The notes beneath the pieces were generated by a model that was not told the DNA's origin, made no database searches, and saw only the letters and a program-made list of their open reading frames with translations. A stretch of 64,000 nt of DNA. Origin: an uncultured Flavobacteriaceae bacterium. Lineage in GTDB: Bacteria; Bacteroidota; Bacteroidia; Flavobacteriales; Flavobacteriaceae. The position numbers and the translations under genes are program-made. This document shows, one piece after another, positions 13,999-24,000 of this stretch (its first letter is position 1; the number at the start of each line of letters is the position of its first letter). The DNA lies in contig CANMSH010000002.1 of the NCBI GenBank assembly GCA_947500525.1, forward strand, positions 1 through 64,000, written 5' to 3'.

Positions 13999-14604
13999 AT
14001 GCTCATAATAGGAATAGCAGGAGGAACGGGTAGTGGTAAAACTACGGTTGTAAATCAAATTATTAATGAACTGCCGAATCAAGATGTTACGGTCATCTCT
14101 CAAGATTCTTATTACAAAGCGACGGATAATCTTACCTATGAAGAGAGATCAAAGATAAATTTTGATCATCCAAGAGCGATAGATTTTAAGTTATTGGTTG
14201 CACATTTAATAGAACTACGTGCAGGTAATCCTATTGATCAACCTGTGTATTCATTTGCAGCGCACAATAGAACGAAAGATACGGTGAAAACACATCCGAG
14301 TAAAGTTATTATTGTAGAGGGTATTTTAATATTTTCGAAGAGAAAAGTGCGAGAGTTATTAGATATTAAGGTGTTTGTGCATGCTGATTCTGATGAGCGT
14401 TTAATACGTCGCTTAAAAAGAGATATTCAAGAGCGAGCAAGAGATATGGATGAGGTCTTACTAAGATACCAAGAGACGTTAAAACCAATGCATCAGCAAT
14501 TTATTGAACCAATGAAAGAGTATGCAGATATTATTATACCAAATAATAAGTATAATACGGTTGCAGTAGACATTGTTAGAACAATTATTAACGAAAAGTT
14601 GTAA
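13999..14604 (+). CDS. udk: uridine kinase
   Basis: This 201-residue protein phosphorylates uridine and cytidine with ATP or GTP in pyrimidine salvage. It has a P-loop GGTGSGKTT (residues 8-16), the nucleoside-binding QDSYYK and FDHPRAIDF segments, PVYSFAAHNRT, and RRLKRDIQERARD near the lid. The length is usual for Udk. It opens a same-strand run with the division protein and the methylmalonyl-CoA mutase genes, with intergenic gaps of 3-9 bases in the first three. Confidence 0.95.
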   Translation: MLIIGIAGGTGSGKTTVVNQIINELPNQDVTVISQDSYYKATDNLTYEERSKINFDHPRAIDFKLLVAHLIELRAGNPIDQPVYSFAAHNRTKDTVKTHPSKVIIVEGILIFSKRKVRELLDIKVFVHADSDERLIRRLKRDIQERARDMDEVLLRYQETLKPMHQQFIEPMKEYADIIIPNNKYNTVAVDIVRTIINEKL

Positions 14605-14612
14605 TGTATTAA

Positions 14613-14933
14613 ATGACGTTTAAAGAGTTTAAAAAAAAGCCCGTAGTAAAGTTTTTGAGCAATAGATATGCGATTATAACTGTGCTTTTCTTGGTTTGGA
14701 TGTTATTCTTTGATGAAAATTCTTTTTTAAATCATCATGAATTGAATAAAGAAATAGATAAGTTAGAAAAATCTACTGATTATTACGAAAAGAATATCAA
14801 GAAGGACCAAAAAGATATTGAAATACTAAATAATCAAGATTCTCTCGAACGTTTTGCGCGCGAAGAATATAGGATGAAGAAGAAGAATGAGGATATTTAT
14901 ATTATAGAATTTGATACGTTGAAAAAGAACTAA
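14613..14933 (+). CDS. DivIC/FtsB-family septum formation initiator
   Basis: This 106-residue bitopic protein has a basic cytosolic N-terminus, one transmembrane segment (about 17-33) and a coiled coil (about 38-80; LNKEIDKLEKSTDYYEKNIKK). The family's C-terminal motif follows (DSLERFAREEYRMKKKNEDIYII). It is expected to join the FtsL/FtsQ division subcomplex. It lies 8 bases after udk and 2 bases before mutA, an order I take to be operonic. Confidence 0.85.
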   Translation: MTFKEFKKKPVVKFLSNRYAIITVLFLVWMLFFDENSFLNHHELNKEIDKLEKSTDYYEKNIKKDQKDIEILNNQDSLERFAREEYRMKKKNEDIYIIEFDTLKKN

Positions 14934-14935
14934 TA

Positions 14936-16309
14936 ATGAGTACATTTTTGTTTGATGAATTTTCTGAAGTTTCGGCAAAGCAGTGGAAACAAAAAATACA
15001 ATTTGACCTAAAAGGTGCAGATTATAATGAAACATTAGTTTGGGAATCTAATGAAGGTGTAAAAGTGACACCTTTGTACCACCAAGATAACTTCGAAGCC
15101 TTAGATATTCCTAAGGTAACAGAACAATTTGCCATTTGCCAAGCGATTTTTATTTCTGATGAACAAACAGCTAATTTTTTAGCTAAAGACGCATTAAAAA
15201 GAGGTGCCACCGCCATCCAGTTTGAGGCAAATGAACCTTTTAATATTACAGAAGTATTGAAAGATATTTCTAAGAATAATGAAGAGGCTTTACATTTTAA
15301 ACTTAATTTTTTATCAGAAAGTTTTCTCTTTGATTTAATTGAAAATACAAAAGGGCAAAAGATCTATCTCAATATTGATATTATTGGTAATTTGGCTAGA
15401 TCTGGCAATTGGTTTTCTAATTTAGAACAAGATCATGCAACTTTAGAGAATGTGCTGGCCAAGGCTTCTAAAAATGTAAACGCTGTTAGTATTGATGCTT
15501 CTTTATATCAAAATGCAGGAGCCAATGCCATACAACAAATAGCCTATGTCTTAGCGCATGGAAATGAGTATTTAAATCATTTTGAGGGACATACTCACAA
15601 ACCGGAGGGCTTAGAGAAGATACAATGTTGTTTTTCGGTAGGGAGCAATTACTTTTTTGAAATAGCAAAGTTAAGAGCCTTTAGGCATCTCTGGAAGTTG
15701 CTATGTGATACATATGAGATGAATTGCGAATTGGCGCTCTTTGTAACGCCGAGTTTACGAAACAAAACATTGTATGACTATAATGTAAATATGTTACGAA
15801 CAACTACCGAGTGTATGAGTGCCATTTTGGGTGGCGCAACAACAATTTCGAATGCTTCTTATGATACAATTTTTCATAAGAAGAATGAATTTGGAGAGAG
15901 AATATCAAGAAATCAGCTATTGATCTTACAAGATGAAAGCTATTTTAATGAAGCAGCTCAATTTGCTGATGGTTCCTATTATATTGAAGCTCTTACCAAA
16001 CAACTGGCAGAAAAAGCGCTCGATTTATTTAAAGATATTGAAAAGTCTGGAGGTTTTGTCAAACAATTGTTTCAAGGTACCATTCAACGTAAAATAGAGG
16101 AAAGTGCGGCCAAAGAACAGGCTCAATTTGACGATGGTTCTTTAGTATTATTAGGTACGAATAAACACCCTAATTTGGATGATAAAATGAAAGATTCCAT
16201 AGAATTGTATCCATTCGTAAAAACCGAACCGAGAAAGACATTAATTAAGCCCATAATTTCAAGACGTTTGGCAGAGAAATTAGAGCAAGACCGTTTAGAA
16301 AAAGAATAG
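14936..16309 (+). CDS. mutA: methylmalonyl-CoA mutase small subunit
   Basis: This 457-residue protein has the TIM-barrel MM_CoA_mutase fold without a B12-binding domain, as in heterodimeric mutases. Recognisable segments include FEIAKLRAFRHLWKLL and LRTTTECMSAILGGATTISN. It pairs with the large catalytic subunit at 16939 to interconvert (R)-methylmalonyl-CoA and succinyl-CoA. A short lipoprotein gene separates the two subunits, which is unusual. The N-terminus ALLFD-like segment STFLFDEFSEVSAKQWKQKI is typical of flavobacterial small subunits. Confidence 0.9.
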   Translation: MSTFLFDEFSEVSAKQWKQKIQFDLKGADYNETLVWESNEGVKVTPLYHQDNFEALDIPKVTEQFAICQAIFISDEQTANFLAKDALKRGATAIQFEANEPFNITEVLKDISKNNEEALHFKLNFLSESFLFDLIENTKGQKIYLNIDIIGNLARSGNWFSNLEQDHATLENVLAKASKNVNAVSIDASLYQNAGANAIQQIAYVLAHGNEYLNHFEGHTHKPEGLEKIQCCFSVGSNYFFEIAKLRAFRHLWKLLCDTYEMNCELALFVTPSLRNKTLYDYNVNMLRTTTECMSAILGGATTISNASYDTIFHKKNEFGERISRNQLLILQDESYFNEAAQFADGSYYIEALTKQLAEKALDLFKDIEKSGGFVKQLFQGTIQRKIEESAAKEQAQFDDGSLVLLGTNKHPNLDDKMKDSIELYPFVKTEPRKTLIKPIISRRLAEKLEQDRLEKE

Positions 16310-16313
16310 ATAT

Positions 16314-16862
16314 ATGACATCCTATAACACCTTATTGAGATACTTTTTCCCCTTCTTTATATTCTTGCAGTATGTTGGTTGTGATTCGTATCAAAAATTG
16401 GCGAATTCTAGACCTAGAGTAGAAACTGCTATAGCTGTACAAACCGACTGTATTGAGTTAGAAAAACATGTTTATAACGGATTTTATGCGCCATCAGAAA
16501 ACGGAAAACTCTTTAAAAAGAAAGGTGAATTCACCTTAGATAGTTTGAGAGTTGGTGATCAACCTATTATTGGCATTAATGAGATACAATCGGTTAGTAA
16601 AACCTATGATGTAACAGGAATGCCGAGTATTCAGGCAACCTTTACAGAGAAAGGGAAACAACTATTTAAGGAACATACGGCGAATAATATTGGTAAAAAA
16701 GTAGCAATAGTTATAAAAGATAAGTTGGTCACAGCACCTATTATTCATGCTGAGATACCTGGAGGAAAGATCGAAGTTTCAGGTCAATTTACGCAAGAAG
16801 AGGTAGATTTAATGTATGCCTATCTTAAGCGAGCTATAAACTGTGTCAAGTCTTCTGAATAA
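16314..16862 (+). CDS. lipoprotein with SecD P1-head-like domain
   Basis: The protein has 182 residues. A hydrophobic leader ends at a lipobox-like FLQYVGCDS (Cys23). The C-terminal half (about 90-175) matches the head subdomain of SecD P1. It has the pattern ATFTEKGKQLFKEHTANNIG, then VAIVIKDKLVTAPIIHAEIP, then GGKIEVSGQFTQEEV. SecD itself has twelve-helix membrane parts that are absent, so this is a free-standing domain. It lies 4 bases after mutA and 70 before mutB. Its role is unknown; an envelope chaperone-like or quality-control function is speculation. Confidence 0.7.
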   Translation: MTSYNTLLRYFFPFFIFLQYVGCDSYQKLANSRPRVETAIAVQTDCIELEKHVYNGFYAPSENGKLFKKKGEFTLDSLRVGDQPIIGINEIQSVSKTYDVTGMPSIQATFTEKGKQLFKEHTANNIGKKVAIVIKDKLVTAPIIHAEIPGGKIEVSGQFTQEEVDLMYAYLKRAINCVKSSE

Positions 16863-16938
16863 AGATTTGATTGAAATGTCAGTGATAAATTTTGTGTACT
16901 ATGAAATTTGATAAACAGCCATGTAAGATTAAATGATA

Positions 16939-19005
16939 ATGAGTAGAAAAGATATCCAAAATATTAGTTTAAAAACAAAGGGTGCTGATCCTAAAAGAAA
17001 AAGGCGGAAGCACGAAAATTTTGTTGCCGGAATTGCCCCAAATTTAAGAGGACCTTACTCTACCATGTATGTGCGCCGACCTTGGACTATACGTCAATAT
17101 GCAGGGTTTTCTACTGCCGAAGAAAGTAATGCTTTTTATCGTAGAAATTTAGCTGCCGGACAAAAAGGATTATCCGTCGCTTTTGATTTAGCGACCCATC
17201 GAGGTTATGATTCTGACCACGAACGTGTTCAGGGAGATGTAGGTAAAGCAGGAGTAGCTATTGATTCGGTAGAAGATATGAAGATTTTATTCGATCAAAT
17301 TCCGCTCGATCAAATGTCTGTTTCCATGACCATGAATGGAGCCGTGTTACCAATTTTAGCCTTTTATATTGTAGCTGCAGAAGAACAAGGCGTGTCTTTA
17401 GATAAATTATCAGGAACTATTCAGAATGATATTTTAAAGGAATTCATGGTGCGTAACACCTATATTTACCCACCAACACCGTCGATGAAAATAATCGCTG
17501 ATATATTTAAATATACCAGTAATTATATGCCCAAGTTTAACTCTATTTCGATTTCTGGCTATCATATGCAAGAAGCAGGAGCTACGCCAGAGATAGAATT
17601 AGCATATACCCTGGCAGATGGATTGGAGTATATACGAACCGGGATTGCCTCAGGTATGGATATAGATAGTTTTGCTCCAAGATTATCATTCTTTTGGGCC
17701 ATAGGCATGAATCATTTTCAGGAAATTGCAAAATTGCGTGCCGGACGTATGTTATGGGCCAAAATGGTACAACAATTCAATCCTAAGAATCAAAAATCGT
17801 TGGCCTTACGAACACATTGCCAAACAAGTGGATGGAGTTTAACAGCCCAAGACCCATTCAATAATGTAGCACGAACAGCAATTGAAGCCATGGCGGCTGC
17901 TTTTGGTGGTACACAAAGTTTGCATACAAATGCCTTAGATGAAGCTATTGCATTGCCTACTGATTTTTCGGCAAGAATCGCAAGAAACACTCAAATTTAT
18001 ATACAGGAAGAAACCAATATTACTAAAACAGTAGATCCTTGGGGAGGTTCTTATTATGTTGAAGAACTAACAGAAGAGATCACGCAAAAGGCTTGGGAAC
18101 TTATACAGGAAGTTGAAGCGTTAGGAGGGATGACGAAAGCAATTGAGCAAGGGATACCCAAAATGCGTATAGAAGAAGCCGCAGCGATAAAACAGGCGCG
18201 TATCGATAGTAGCCAAGACATTATTGTAGGAGTTAATAAATTTCAATTAGAAGAAGAAGATCCGTTACATATACTCGAGGTAGATAATAATGTAGTGCGC
18301 GAGGCTCAAATAACACGTTTGATAGCTTTAAAAGCGAAAAGAGATGATGATAAAGTTACGCAGTCCCTCTCAGAATTGACGGAATGCGCTAAGTCAGATC
18401 AAGGAAATTTATTAGATTTGGCAGTAAAAGCAGCACGAAATAGAGCCACTCTTGGTGAAATTTCTAGTGCTTTAGAAGCCGTTTTTAGTCGTTATAAGGC
18501 TACAATAAATTCTATTTCTGGAGTGTATAGTAGAGAAATAAAAGAAGATAAATCGTTCAAAAAAGCAGTCGAGTTAGCTGATGGTTTTGCTAAACTTGAA
18601 GGTAGGCGCCCGCGTATAATGGTGGCAAAAATGGGACAAGATGGTCATGATCGAGGTGCGAAGGTAGTGGCAACTAGTTTTGCCGATCTTGGTTTTGATG
18701 TTGATATTGGTCCATTATTTCAAACACCACAAGAAGCTGCTAAACAGGCAGTTGAGAATGATGTGCATGTTTTAGGTGTGTCTTCATTAGCTGCTGGGCA
18801 TAAGACCCTAGTTCCTCAGGTCTTAGCCGAATTACATAAATATGGACGTGAGGATATCATGGTCATTGCAGGAGGGGTTATTCCTCCTCAAGACTATCAA
18901 TATCTTTTTGACGCTGGTGTTGTTGGTGTTTTTGGACCAGGAACGAAAATTGCAAAAGCGGCGATTGAAATTTTAGAAATTTTGATAGATAGTGTGGCAG
19001 AATGA
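16939..19005 (+). CDS. mutB: methylmalonyl-CoA mutase large (catalytic, B12-binding) subunit
   Basis: This 688-residue protein uses ATG 16939 (MSRKDIQN); an ATG two codons earlier is also in frame. The TIM-barrel catalytic domain covers about 20-540. The C-terminal cobalamin domain starts near 560, with the base-off motif DGHDRG in [16 protein letters not shown] and the later [10 protein letters not shown]. Active-site features include [23 protein letters not shown] and [11 protein letters not shown]. It catalyses methylmalonyl-CoA/succinyl-CoA isomerisation for propionate metabolism. It needs adenosylcobalamin, which the cell must make or import. Confidence 0.95.
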   Translation: MSRKDIQNISLKTKGADPKRKRRKHENFVAGIAPNLRGPYSTMYVRRPWTIRQYAGFSTAEESNAFYRRNLAAGQKGLSVAFDLATHRGYDSDHERVQGDVGKAGVAIDSVEDMKILFDQIPLDQMSVSMTMNGAVLPILAFYIVAAEEQGVSLDKLSGTIQNDILKEFMVRNTYIYPPTPSMKIIADIFKYTSNYMPKFNSISISGYHMQEAGATPEIELAYTLADGLEYIRTGIASGMDIDSFAPRLSFFWAIGMNHFQEIAKLRAGRMLWAKMVQQFNPKNQKSLALRTHCQTSGWSLTAQDPFNNVARTAIEAMAAAFGGTQSLHTNALDEAIALPTDFSARIARNTQIYIQEETNITKTVDPWGGSYYVEELTEEITQKAWELIQEVEALGGMTKAIEQGIPKMRIEEAAAIKQARIDSSQDIIVGVNKFQLEEEDPLHILEVDNNVVREAQITRLIALKAKRDDDKVTQSLSELTECAKSDQGNLLDLAVKAARNRATLGEISSALEAVFSRYKATINSISGVYSREIKEDKSFKKAVELADGFAKLEGRRPRIMVAKMGQDGHDRGAKVVATSFADLGFDVDIGPLFQTPQEAAKQAVENDVHVLGVSSLAAGHKTLVPQVLAELHKYGREDIMVIAGGVIPPQDYQYLFDAGVVGVFGPGTKIAKAAIEILEILIDSVAE

Positions 19006-19066
19006 TTGTGCTCAATTCGTGCTTAAAAGATTGTTAATAACTGTCTTATTTACTTGATAACTATTA

Positions 19067-19098
19067 TTTGTAATTCAGCTACATAAAGTATATATTTG
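19067..19098 (+). promoter_or_regulatory. Bacteroidota-type promoter for the small zinc-ribbon gene
   Basis: TTTG (19067-19070), a 20-base spacer, and TATATTTG (19091-19098) fit the Bacteroidota primary sigma consensus TTTG and TAnnTTTG. The start codon of the 47-residue protein follows 37 bases later. This is the clearest promoter in the window. Confidence 0.65.
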
Positions 19099-19135
19099 TG
19101 TGTAATCAGTTAAATAAAAACAAAAATCACAAATT

Positions 19136-19279
19136 ATGGAAGGATATTGCGTAAAATGTAAATCAAAAAGAGAAATTAAAGATGCTAACGAAGTGACGAT
19201 GAAGAATGGTAGAAAAGCAATGAAAGGAAAATGCCCTGAGTGTGGAACAGGAATGTTTCGTATTTTAGGAAAGGCCTAA
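19136..19279 (+). CDS. small zinc-ribbon protein (DUF5679-like)
   Basis: This 47-residue protein begins MEGYCVKCKSKREI and has a second knuckle KCPECGTGMFRI, giving CxxC-x24-CxxC, a complete zinc ribbon. It is intact, with its own promoter and a strong terminator, so it is a monocistronic gene. DUF5679 proteins are common in marine bacteria and archaea; no function is established to my knowledge. Nucleic-acid or ribosome association is plausible for so small a basic zinc ribbon. Confidence 0.85.
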   Translation: MEGYCVKCKSKREIKDANEVTMKNGRKAMKGKCPECGTGMFRILGKA

Positions 19280-19302
19280 GGGTAGATTCTTATTAGATAT
19301 AC

Positions 19303-19339
19303 AAAAAAAAGCTACTATCATCGATAGTAGCTTTTTTTT
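19303..19339. terminator. strong bidirectional intrinsic terminator
   Basis: GCTACTATC and GATAGTAGC pair perfectly around ATC. They are flanked by eight A and eight T, so the hairpin can end transcription from either side. It follows the small zinc-ribbon gene by 23 bases. Confidence 0.85.
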
Positions 19340-19491
19340 GTATTGAACTTTTTTAAATTAAAAATTATGTTGACGTTTTACATCAACAATCAGGGTTGAA
19401 CACTTACGTATGATACATCTAATAGAAATTACTATGATAATGTAAGTTACATTCACTTATTGACGACTTAAGTGGAAATTTAAGTTTGATT

Positions 19492-19953
19492 ATGAGAAAT
19501 TTTTTTATTCTAAGTATTTTATGTAGTTCTTTTTCACTGTTCAACTATGCACAAACAATAAATAGTATACCTACAAAAGCGGCACAAATTTTACCAAATG
19601 GGTGGCATAAATTTCAATTGTCTGGAGTGGTATATGATGTCGAAATAAAAGAAAGAGCTTTTGTAAAAGGAAATATTAAATGGTTTGATGGGTCTACGTA
19701 TTCAGGTAGTTTAGGTAGTAAGGGAATCTCAGGAAAAGGTACGTATACATGGGCAAATGGAGAGCGATATGAAGGTTCGTTAAAGAATAATGAACGACAT
19801 GGTAAAGGCACCATGTATTGGAAAGACGGGACGAAATTTAGTGGAAAATGGAGAGAAAACAAACAACACGGAAAAGGTAAACTCTTTGATGCAAACGGGG
19901 TGGTTGTAAAAATTGGAACTTGGCAAATGGGAACGTTTATTCCTAAAAGTTAA
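19492..19953 (+). CDS. secreted MORN-repeat protein
   Basis: This 153-residue protein starts at ATG 19492 (MRNFFILSILCSSFSLFNYAQ, a signal peptide); an ATG two codons upstream is also in frame. Three or four MORN repeats fill residues about 60-150: IKWFDGSTYSGSLGSKGISG, YTWANGERYEGSLKNNERHG and MYWKDGTKFSGKWRENKQHG. MORN repeats form elongated beta-hairpin sheets that bind lipids or proteins. It is likely periplasmic or on the outer membrane. No gene partner is apparent. The following gene is convergent. Confidence 0.75.
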   Translation: MRNFFILSILCSSFSLFNYAQTINSIPTKAAQILPNGWHKFQLSGVVYDVEIKERAFVKGNIKWFDGSTYSGSLGSKGISGKGTYTWANGERYEGSLKNNERHGKGTMYWKDGTKFSGKWRENKQHGKGKLFDANGVVVKIGTWQMGTFIPKS

Positions 19954-19985
19954 TAGTAGTTATGTTCATTTTCCGAATTTTTTAT

Positions 19986-20363
19986 TTACGAATCTAATTG
20001 TTTCTGTAGACTCCTAGCAACAACTGTGTCATAAATAATTTTGAGTTTTTTAATTTTATGTTGAGTATCAAATTCTAGAATATCTACAACATCAAATACT
20101 ACTTGCTCGCTGTTTTTTAGAGTCCAGATGTAGTTAAAATAAATTGCCAAATTACCTGTTTCGAAATCCTCAAATATACCCTGTAATTTTAATTGAGAGC
20201 TTTTGGTATCATTTTTTAATTTCGGATAAAACAGCGAAGCTTTCATAGATCCATATAGTGGAGACTCTACAATGCCATTTTGGTTAAAAAGGGCAATTAC
20301 TTCCTTGGTATTTCCATTTTCTAAATATGTTAAGTAGCTAGAAGCAATATCTTTGCGCTTCAT
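19986..20363 (-). CDS. SnoaL/NTF2-like protein
   Basis: This 125-residue cytosolic protein has the SnoaL-like cone fold signature. A helical start (IASSYLTYLENGNTKEVIALF) leads to FNQNGIVESPLYG, then four beta strands ending DILEFDTQHKIKKLKIIYD. Members serve as small-molecule enzymes, binding proteins or dimerisation modules, so a specific reaction cannot be assigned. It is convergent with the MORN gene. The 204 bases upstream to the next gene hold no recognisable feature. Confidence 0.7.
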   Translation of the reverse strand: MKRKDIASSYLTYLENGNTKEVIALFNQNGIVESPLYGSMKASLFYPKLKNDTKSSQLKLQGIFEDFETGNLAIYFNYIWTLKNSEQVVFDVVDILEFDTQHKIKKLKIIYDTVVARSLQKQLDS

Positions 20364-20567
20364 TTTTTTTAGTTTGATTAGATTTAATATACCCTAAGAT
20401 AGTTCCAATAAATACGATAAAGTGACTATTCATTTTCTTTGAGACCAAAATAGAATTAGACCCGCAACTAATGAAGCTTTGCTTAATCGAACACATATGG
20501 TAATTTTAAAAGTTTATGTTGAGTTATAACAATTCTAATAATTCTATTTACAATAGAATTTTTTAAA

Positions 20568-21848
20568 TTATTGCTTATAAATCTCACCATTTTTCATGAC
20601 AAAACTTATCTTTTCTAAGGTTGAAATATCTTTTGTTGGATCATTATCCGAAGCCACTATATCGGCGAGAAAACCAACAGCTATTTGACCTATTTTTTCC
20701 TCCATTCCTAAAAGTTTTGCGTTGGTAATGGTAGCCGATTGAATAGAAAACATGGGAGACCAACCATATGCTACCATATATCGAAACTCCTTGGCATTTT
20801 CCCCATGTGGGAAAACTCCCGCATCTGTGCCAAAAGCAATAGGAACTCCTTCTTTGCGAACCATATTAAATGTTTTTTCTAATGTAGCAACGGTACTGGC
20901 AATTTTAGGAAGAATGATAGGAGGATAATAGTTCGGAATCTTTGCTTTTTCTTCAACATATTTTCCGGCAGAAAGCGTGGGAACTAGAAAGGTATTGTAT
21001 TGTTTCATTAATGCGGCCGTCTCTTTATCCATAAAAGAACCGTGCTCTATAGTTTGAACCCCAGCTTTAATAGCCCGTTGCATTCCTTCTATACCGTGAG
21101 CGTGTGCTGCAACCACCATACCATATTCATTTGCTGTTTTTACTACTTCGTTAACTTCAGCCTGGGTGAACTGAGCGTTTTGACCATTTTTACTCACACT
21201 TAATACGCCACCTGTTGCGGTTATTTTTATAAGGTCAGCGCCATTTTTATATCGTTGGCGTACAGCTTTTCTTGCATCTTCCACACTATTAATAACACCT
21301 TCTTTGGGTCCAGGATCGCCCATTAAATCTTTTTTTCTCCCATTAGTAGGATCAGCATGCCCTCCAGTGGTACCAATTGCCTTTTCGGCGGTAAATATTC
21401 GAGGTCCGTCTACTTTCCCTTGTTTTATAGCCTGGCGTAGCGCTACATTCACGCCACTTCCACCCAAATCTCTTACAGTAGTAAAACCAGCGTTCAAAGT
21501 TCTCTGTGCAATTTCAGCAGCGCTAAATGCAACATCCGCATCATTCTTTGTATACGTATCTAAATACCGTGTTGGACTCGTTTCTCCCTCTATATGCACA
21601 TGCATATCAATAAAACCGGGCATCACCGTTTTTGAAGTTAAATCTATAAACTTAACAGAGCCATTGGTTTTTGGTCTAATATAGCCTTTAAGAACTTGTG
21701 TAATCTTATTGCCATTCACCACAACAGTCATTTGTTTTTGAACCTTTCCTGTCTTGGTGTCAATTAATTTACCACAATGAAGATAGGTGTTTTGAGCGCT
21801 TACAGTTATGCTCAAGCACAAGCATACAAAAAGAAGTGTTTTTTTCAT
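20568..21848 (-). CDS. secreted metal-dependent amidohydrolase (imidazolonepropionase-like)
   Basis: This 426-residue protein has the signal peptide MKKTLLFVCLCLSITVSAQ. The amidohydrolase barrel has the metal-binding HVH (residues 83-85, VMPGFIDMHVHIEG). A lysine in ADLIKITATGGV is a probable metal-bridging carbamylated lysine. Also present are the histidines in VAAHAHGIEGM and IEHGSFMD, and the aspartate in AFGTDAGVFPHG. Relatives include Xaa-Pro dipeptidases and organophosphate-degrading prolidases. Export suggests turnover of peptide-like or lactone substrates in the periplasm. The substrate is unknown. Confidence 0.85.
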   Translation of the reverse strand: MKKTLLFVCLCLSITVSAQNTYLHCGKLIDTKTGKVQKQMTVVVNGNKITQVLKGYIRPKTNGSVKFIDLTSKTVMPGFIDMHVHIEGETSPTRYLDTYTKNDADVAFSAAEIAQRTLNAGFTTVRDLGGSGVNVALRQAIKQGKVDGPRIFTAEKAIGTTGGHADPTNGRKKDLMGDPGPKEGVINSVEDARKAVRQRYKNGADLIKITATGGVLSVSKNGQNAQFTQAEVNEVVKTANEYGMVVAAHAHGIEGMQRAIKAGVQTIEHGSFMDKETAALMKQYNTFLVPTLSAGKYVEEKAKIPNYYPPIILPKIASTVATLEKTFNMVRKEGVPIAFGTDAGVFPHGENAKEFRYMVAYGWSPMFSIQSATITNAKLLGMEEKIGQIAVGFLADIVASDNDPTKDISTLEKISFVMKNGEIYKQ

Positions 21849-21947
21849 GAATAAAAGATTTGGTTTATAAATGTACTGAAAATAATTTCACTTGTAAAAC
21901 CCGAAATAAAATTGCACTTTTGAACGCATCTACTTAAAACATAATTC

Positions 21948-22919
21948 ATGGAACTACTGTCGCAAAGATCTAAAGTAAAGGCCAATCTAAACTACTTAGG
22001 TGAGGGTACTGAATTTGCCATTATTTATTTGAAGAATATTTTATTGACACTACTCAGTTTGGGCTTATACTATCCTTGGGCAAAAGTAGAAATATTAAAA
22101 TATCATTATCAGTCTACGGAATTAGATCAGGCAAGATTTTCTTTTCACGCTACAGGAAAAGAGGTATTTAAAGGATTTATTAAGATTTATATCGTTGTAA
22201 TTTTATTGTATGGATTTTTGTTTTACGCAATACAAACTCAGAATCAAGTTCTGATGATAGCTGCGATAAGTATTTTTTATTTATTTTTAATTTTAGTGGT
22301 GCCGTTTGCAATACACGGCGCAGTAAGATATCGATCTTCAAGAAGTTCTTGGAAAGGAATTCATTTTAAATATCTAGGCGATAGAACAGAATTCTTTTGG
22401 TTATATATGAAAGGGGCTTTACTTACAATTTTTACACTAGGTATTTATGGAGCATGGTTCCATGTAGAAATTCGGAAGTACATTTTTAGTCATTTGCGTT
22501 TTGGTAATTTATCCTTTAATTTTAAAGGAACAGGGAGCGACTTGTTTGTGATTAATCTAAAATTTATTATTCTTTTTTACCTAACATTGGGTATTTATTC
22601 TTTTTGGTACTATAGAAATTTGGTTCGTTTTTATGTAGATAATACAAGTATTACTCAAAACGGAAAAGAAGTGAAATTTAAAACCAATATGGAGGCAGGA
22701 GATGTTTTTGAATTGTTATTTATCAACGGATTGTTAATCGTTTTTACATTAGGCTTAGCAACTCCTTGGGTTACTGTTAGAACCTTAAACTTTTTCTTCA
22801 GATTTTTAGAAATTGAAGGAGACCTTGATACGAATAGAATTCAACAAGCAAGTTATGATGATTTTGACGATGCCGTTGGAGATGATTTGATGGATTTCTT
22901 TGATTTTGATTTATTATAG
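21948..22919 (+). CDS. DUF898 (YjgN-like) membrane protein
   Basis: This 323-residue polytopic protein has about eight transmembrane segments in two similar halves. Each half contains the DUF898 pattern of tyrosine- and tryptophan-rich membrane ends (LLTLLSLGLYYPWAKVEILKY; LLTIFTLGIYGAWFHVEIRKY; FYLTLGIYSFWYYRNLVRF). The C-terminus is acidic. Function is not established. It lies 3 bases upstream of an M48 peptidase gene, a pairing that suggests membrane protein quality control. It opens a tight five-gene + strand run to manC. Confidence 0.8.
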   Translation: MELLSQRSKVKANLNYLGEGTEFAIIYLKNILLTLLSLGLYYPWAKVEILKYHYQSTELDQARFSFHATGKEVFKGFIKIYIVVILLYGFLFYAIQTQNQVLMIAAISIFYLFLILVVPFAIHGAVRYRSSRSSWKGIHFKYLGDRTEFFWLYMKGALLTIFTLGIYGAWFHVEIRKYIFSHLRFGNLSFNFKGTGSDLFVINLKFIILFYLTLGIYSFWYYRNLVRFYVDNTSITQNGKEVKFKTNMEAGDVFELLFINGLLIVFTLGLATPWVTVRTLNFFFRFLEIEGDLDTNRIQQASYDDFDDAVGDDLMDFFDFDLL

Positions 22920-22922
22920 TAA

Positions 22923-23999
22923 ATGTCTTTTAAAGCGAATTTTTTTGATGGTAAAACTTCTAGAACGCATGCGGCTTCTATTACTGCAAGTTCAGTGAAC
23001 TGGAAGATTAGATATTTAGATGAAAAATCAATTCCCGTTGAAGTATCCTGGAATCCACAAAAAATTAAAAAATCGGATGTGTATACCAAAGGATTAGTGG
23101 CATTTACCTACGGAGATACATTTCCGTTTCAAAGAATTGAGAGTACAGACGATAGTTTCATAAATTATATAAATAATAGTCATGAGCATTTAAGTAGCAC
23201 AATAGACGTTATGTTGCATAAATCAAAATGGCGATCGATTCTTTTTTTATTGACGGGAATTCTAACTATAGGAATCCTAACTTATTTTTATGTAATTCCT
23301 ACAGTAGCAACTAGTTTTGCCACTAAATTGTCTGAGAAAAATGTGATTGATTTTGGGAACTACATTTTTAGAGTTATCTCTGTAGATTTAAAGATGAACG
23401 AGGAAGCCTCTAGAGAGCTACAAAATTTTGTAGATGAAATGGATATCGAAAGTGAATTTCCTCTCGATATTTATGTTGCACAAAGTGAAGAGTTAAATGC
23501 CTTTGCTCTTTCGGGAGGAAAAATAGTTGTTTTTTCATCTTTGATAGAAAAAATTCAAACAAAAGAGCAACTTGCTGCGTTGATAGGTCATGAGGTGTCA
23601 CATATTGAAAATAGACATGTGCTGAAGAATATTGCGAGAAATTTTGGCGGTGCTATTTTTACATCTGTTTTATTTGGAGATATCAATGGAGCAACTACTA
23701 TTTTAATGGATAACGCACACTTATTTAGTCAGATGTCTTTTACTCGAGGCTTGGAAAAAGAAGCCGATATGTATGGATTAGAGATTATGCGGAAAAATAA
23801 ATTGGATTTAAATGGAATGCCAGAATTATTTGAAATTTTAAAGAAAGAATCACCTTTAGATGTTCCTACCTATTTGAGTAATCATCCTATGTTAAAAGAT
23901 AGAATAGTATATACAAAGAGAATTGCCGAATCTCAAGGAAATATTGTAGCAAATGAGACCTTAGAATCTAAATGGCAAGCAATTAAAGCAGCATTATAA
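22923..23999 (+). CDS. M48-family membrane metallopeptidase
   Basis: This 358-residue protein has an N-terminal beta-rich domain (about 1-95), a transmembrane segment (about 102-122) and an M48 catalytic domain. It has HEVSH (about 222-226, in LAALIGHEVSHIENRH) and a third zinc ligand in the EKEADMYGLEIM helix. The architecture matches Bacteroidota BepA/HtpX relatives that degrade misassembled envelope proteins. It starts 3 bases after the DUF898 gene and ends 1 base before the next start. Confidence 0.85.
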   Translation: MSFKANFFDGKTSRTHAASITASSVNWKIRYLDEKSIPVEVSWNPQKIKKSDVYTKGLVAFTYGDTFPFQRIESTDDSFINYINNSHEHLSSTIDVMLHKSKWRSILFLLTGILTIGILTYFYVIPTVATSFATKLSEKNVIDFGNYIFRVISVDLKMNEEASRELQNFVDEMDIESEFPLDIYVAQSEELNAFALSGGKIVVFSSLIEKIQTKEQLAALIGHEVSHIENRHVLKNIARNFGGAIFTSVLFGDINGATTILMDNAHLFSQMSFTRGLEKEADMYGLEIMRKNKLDLNGMPELFEILKKESPLDVPTYLSNHPMLKDRIVYTKRIAESQGNIVANETLESKWQAIKAAL

Positions 24000-24000
24000 A

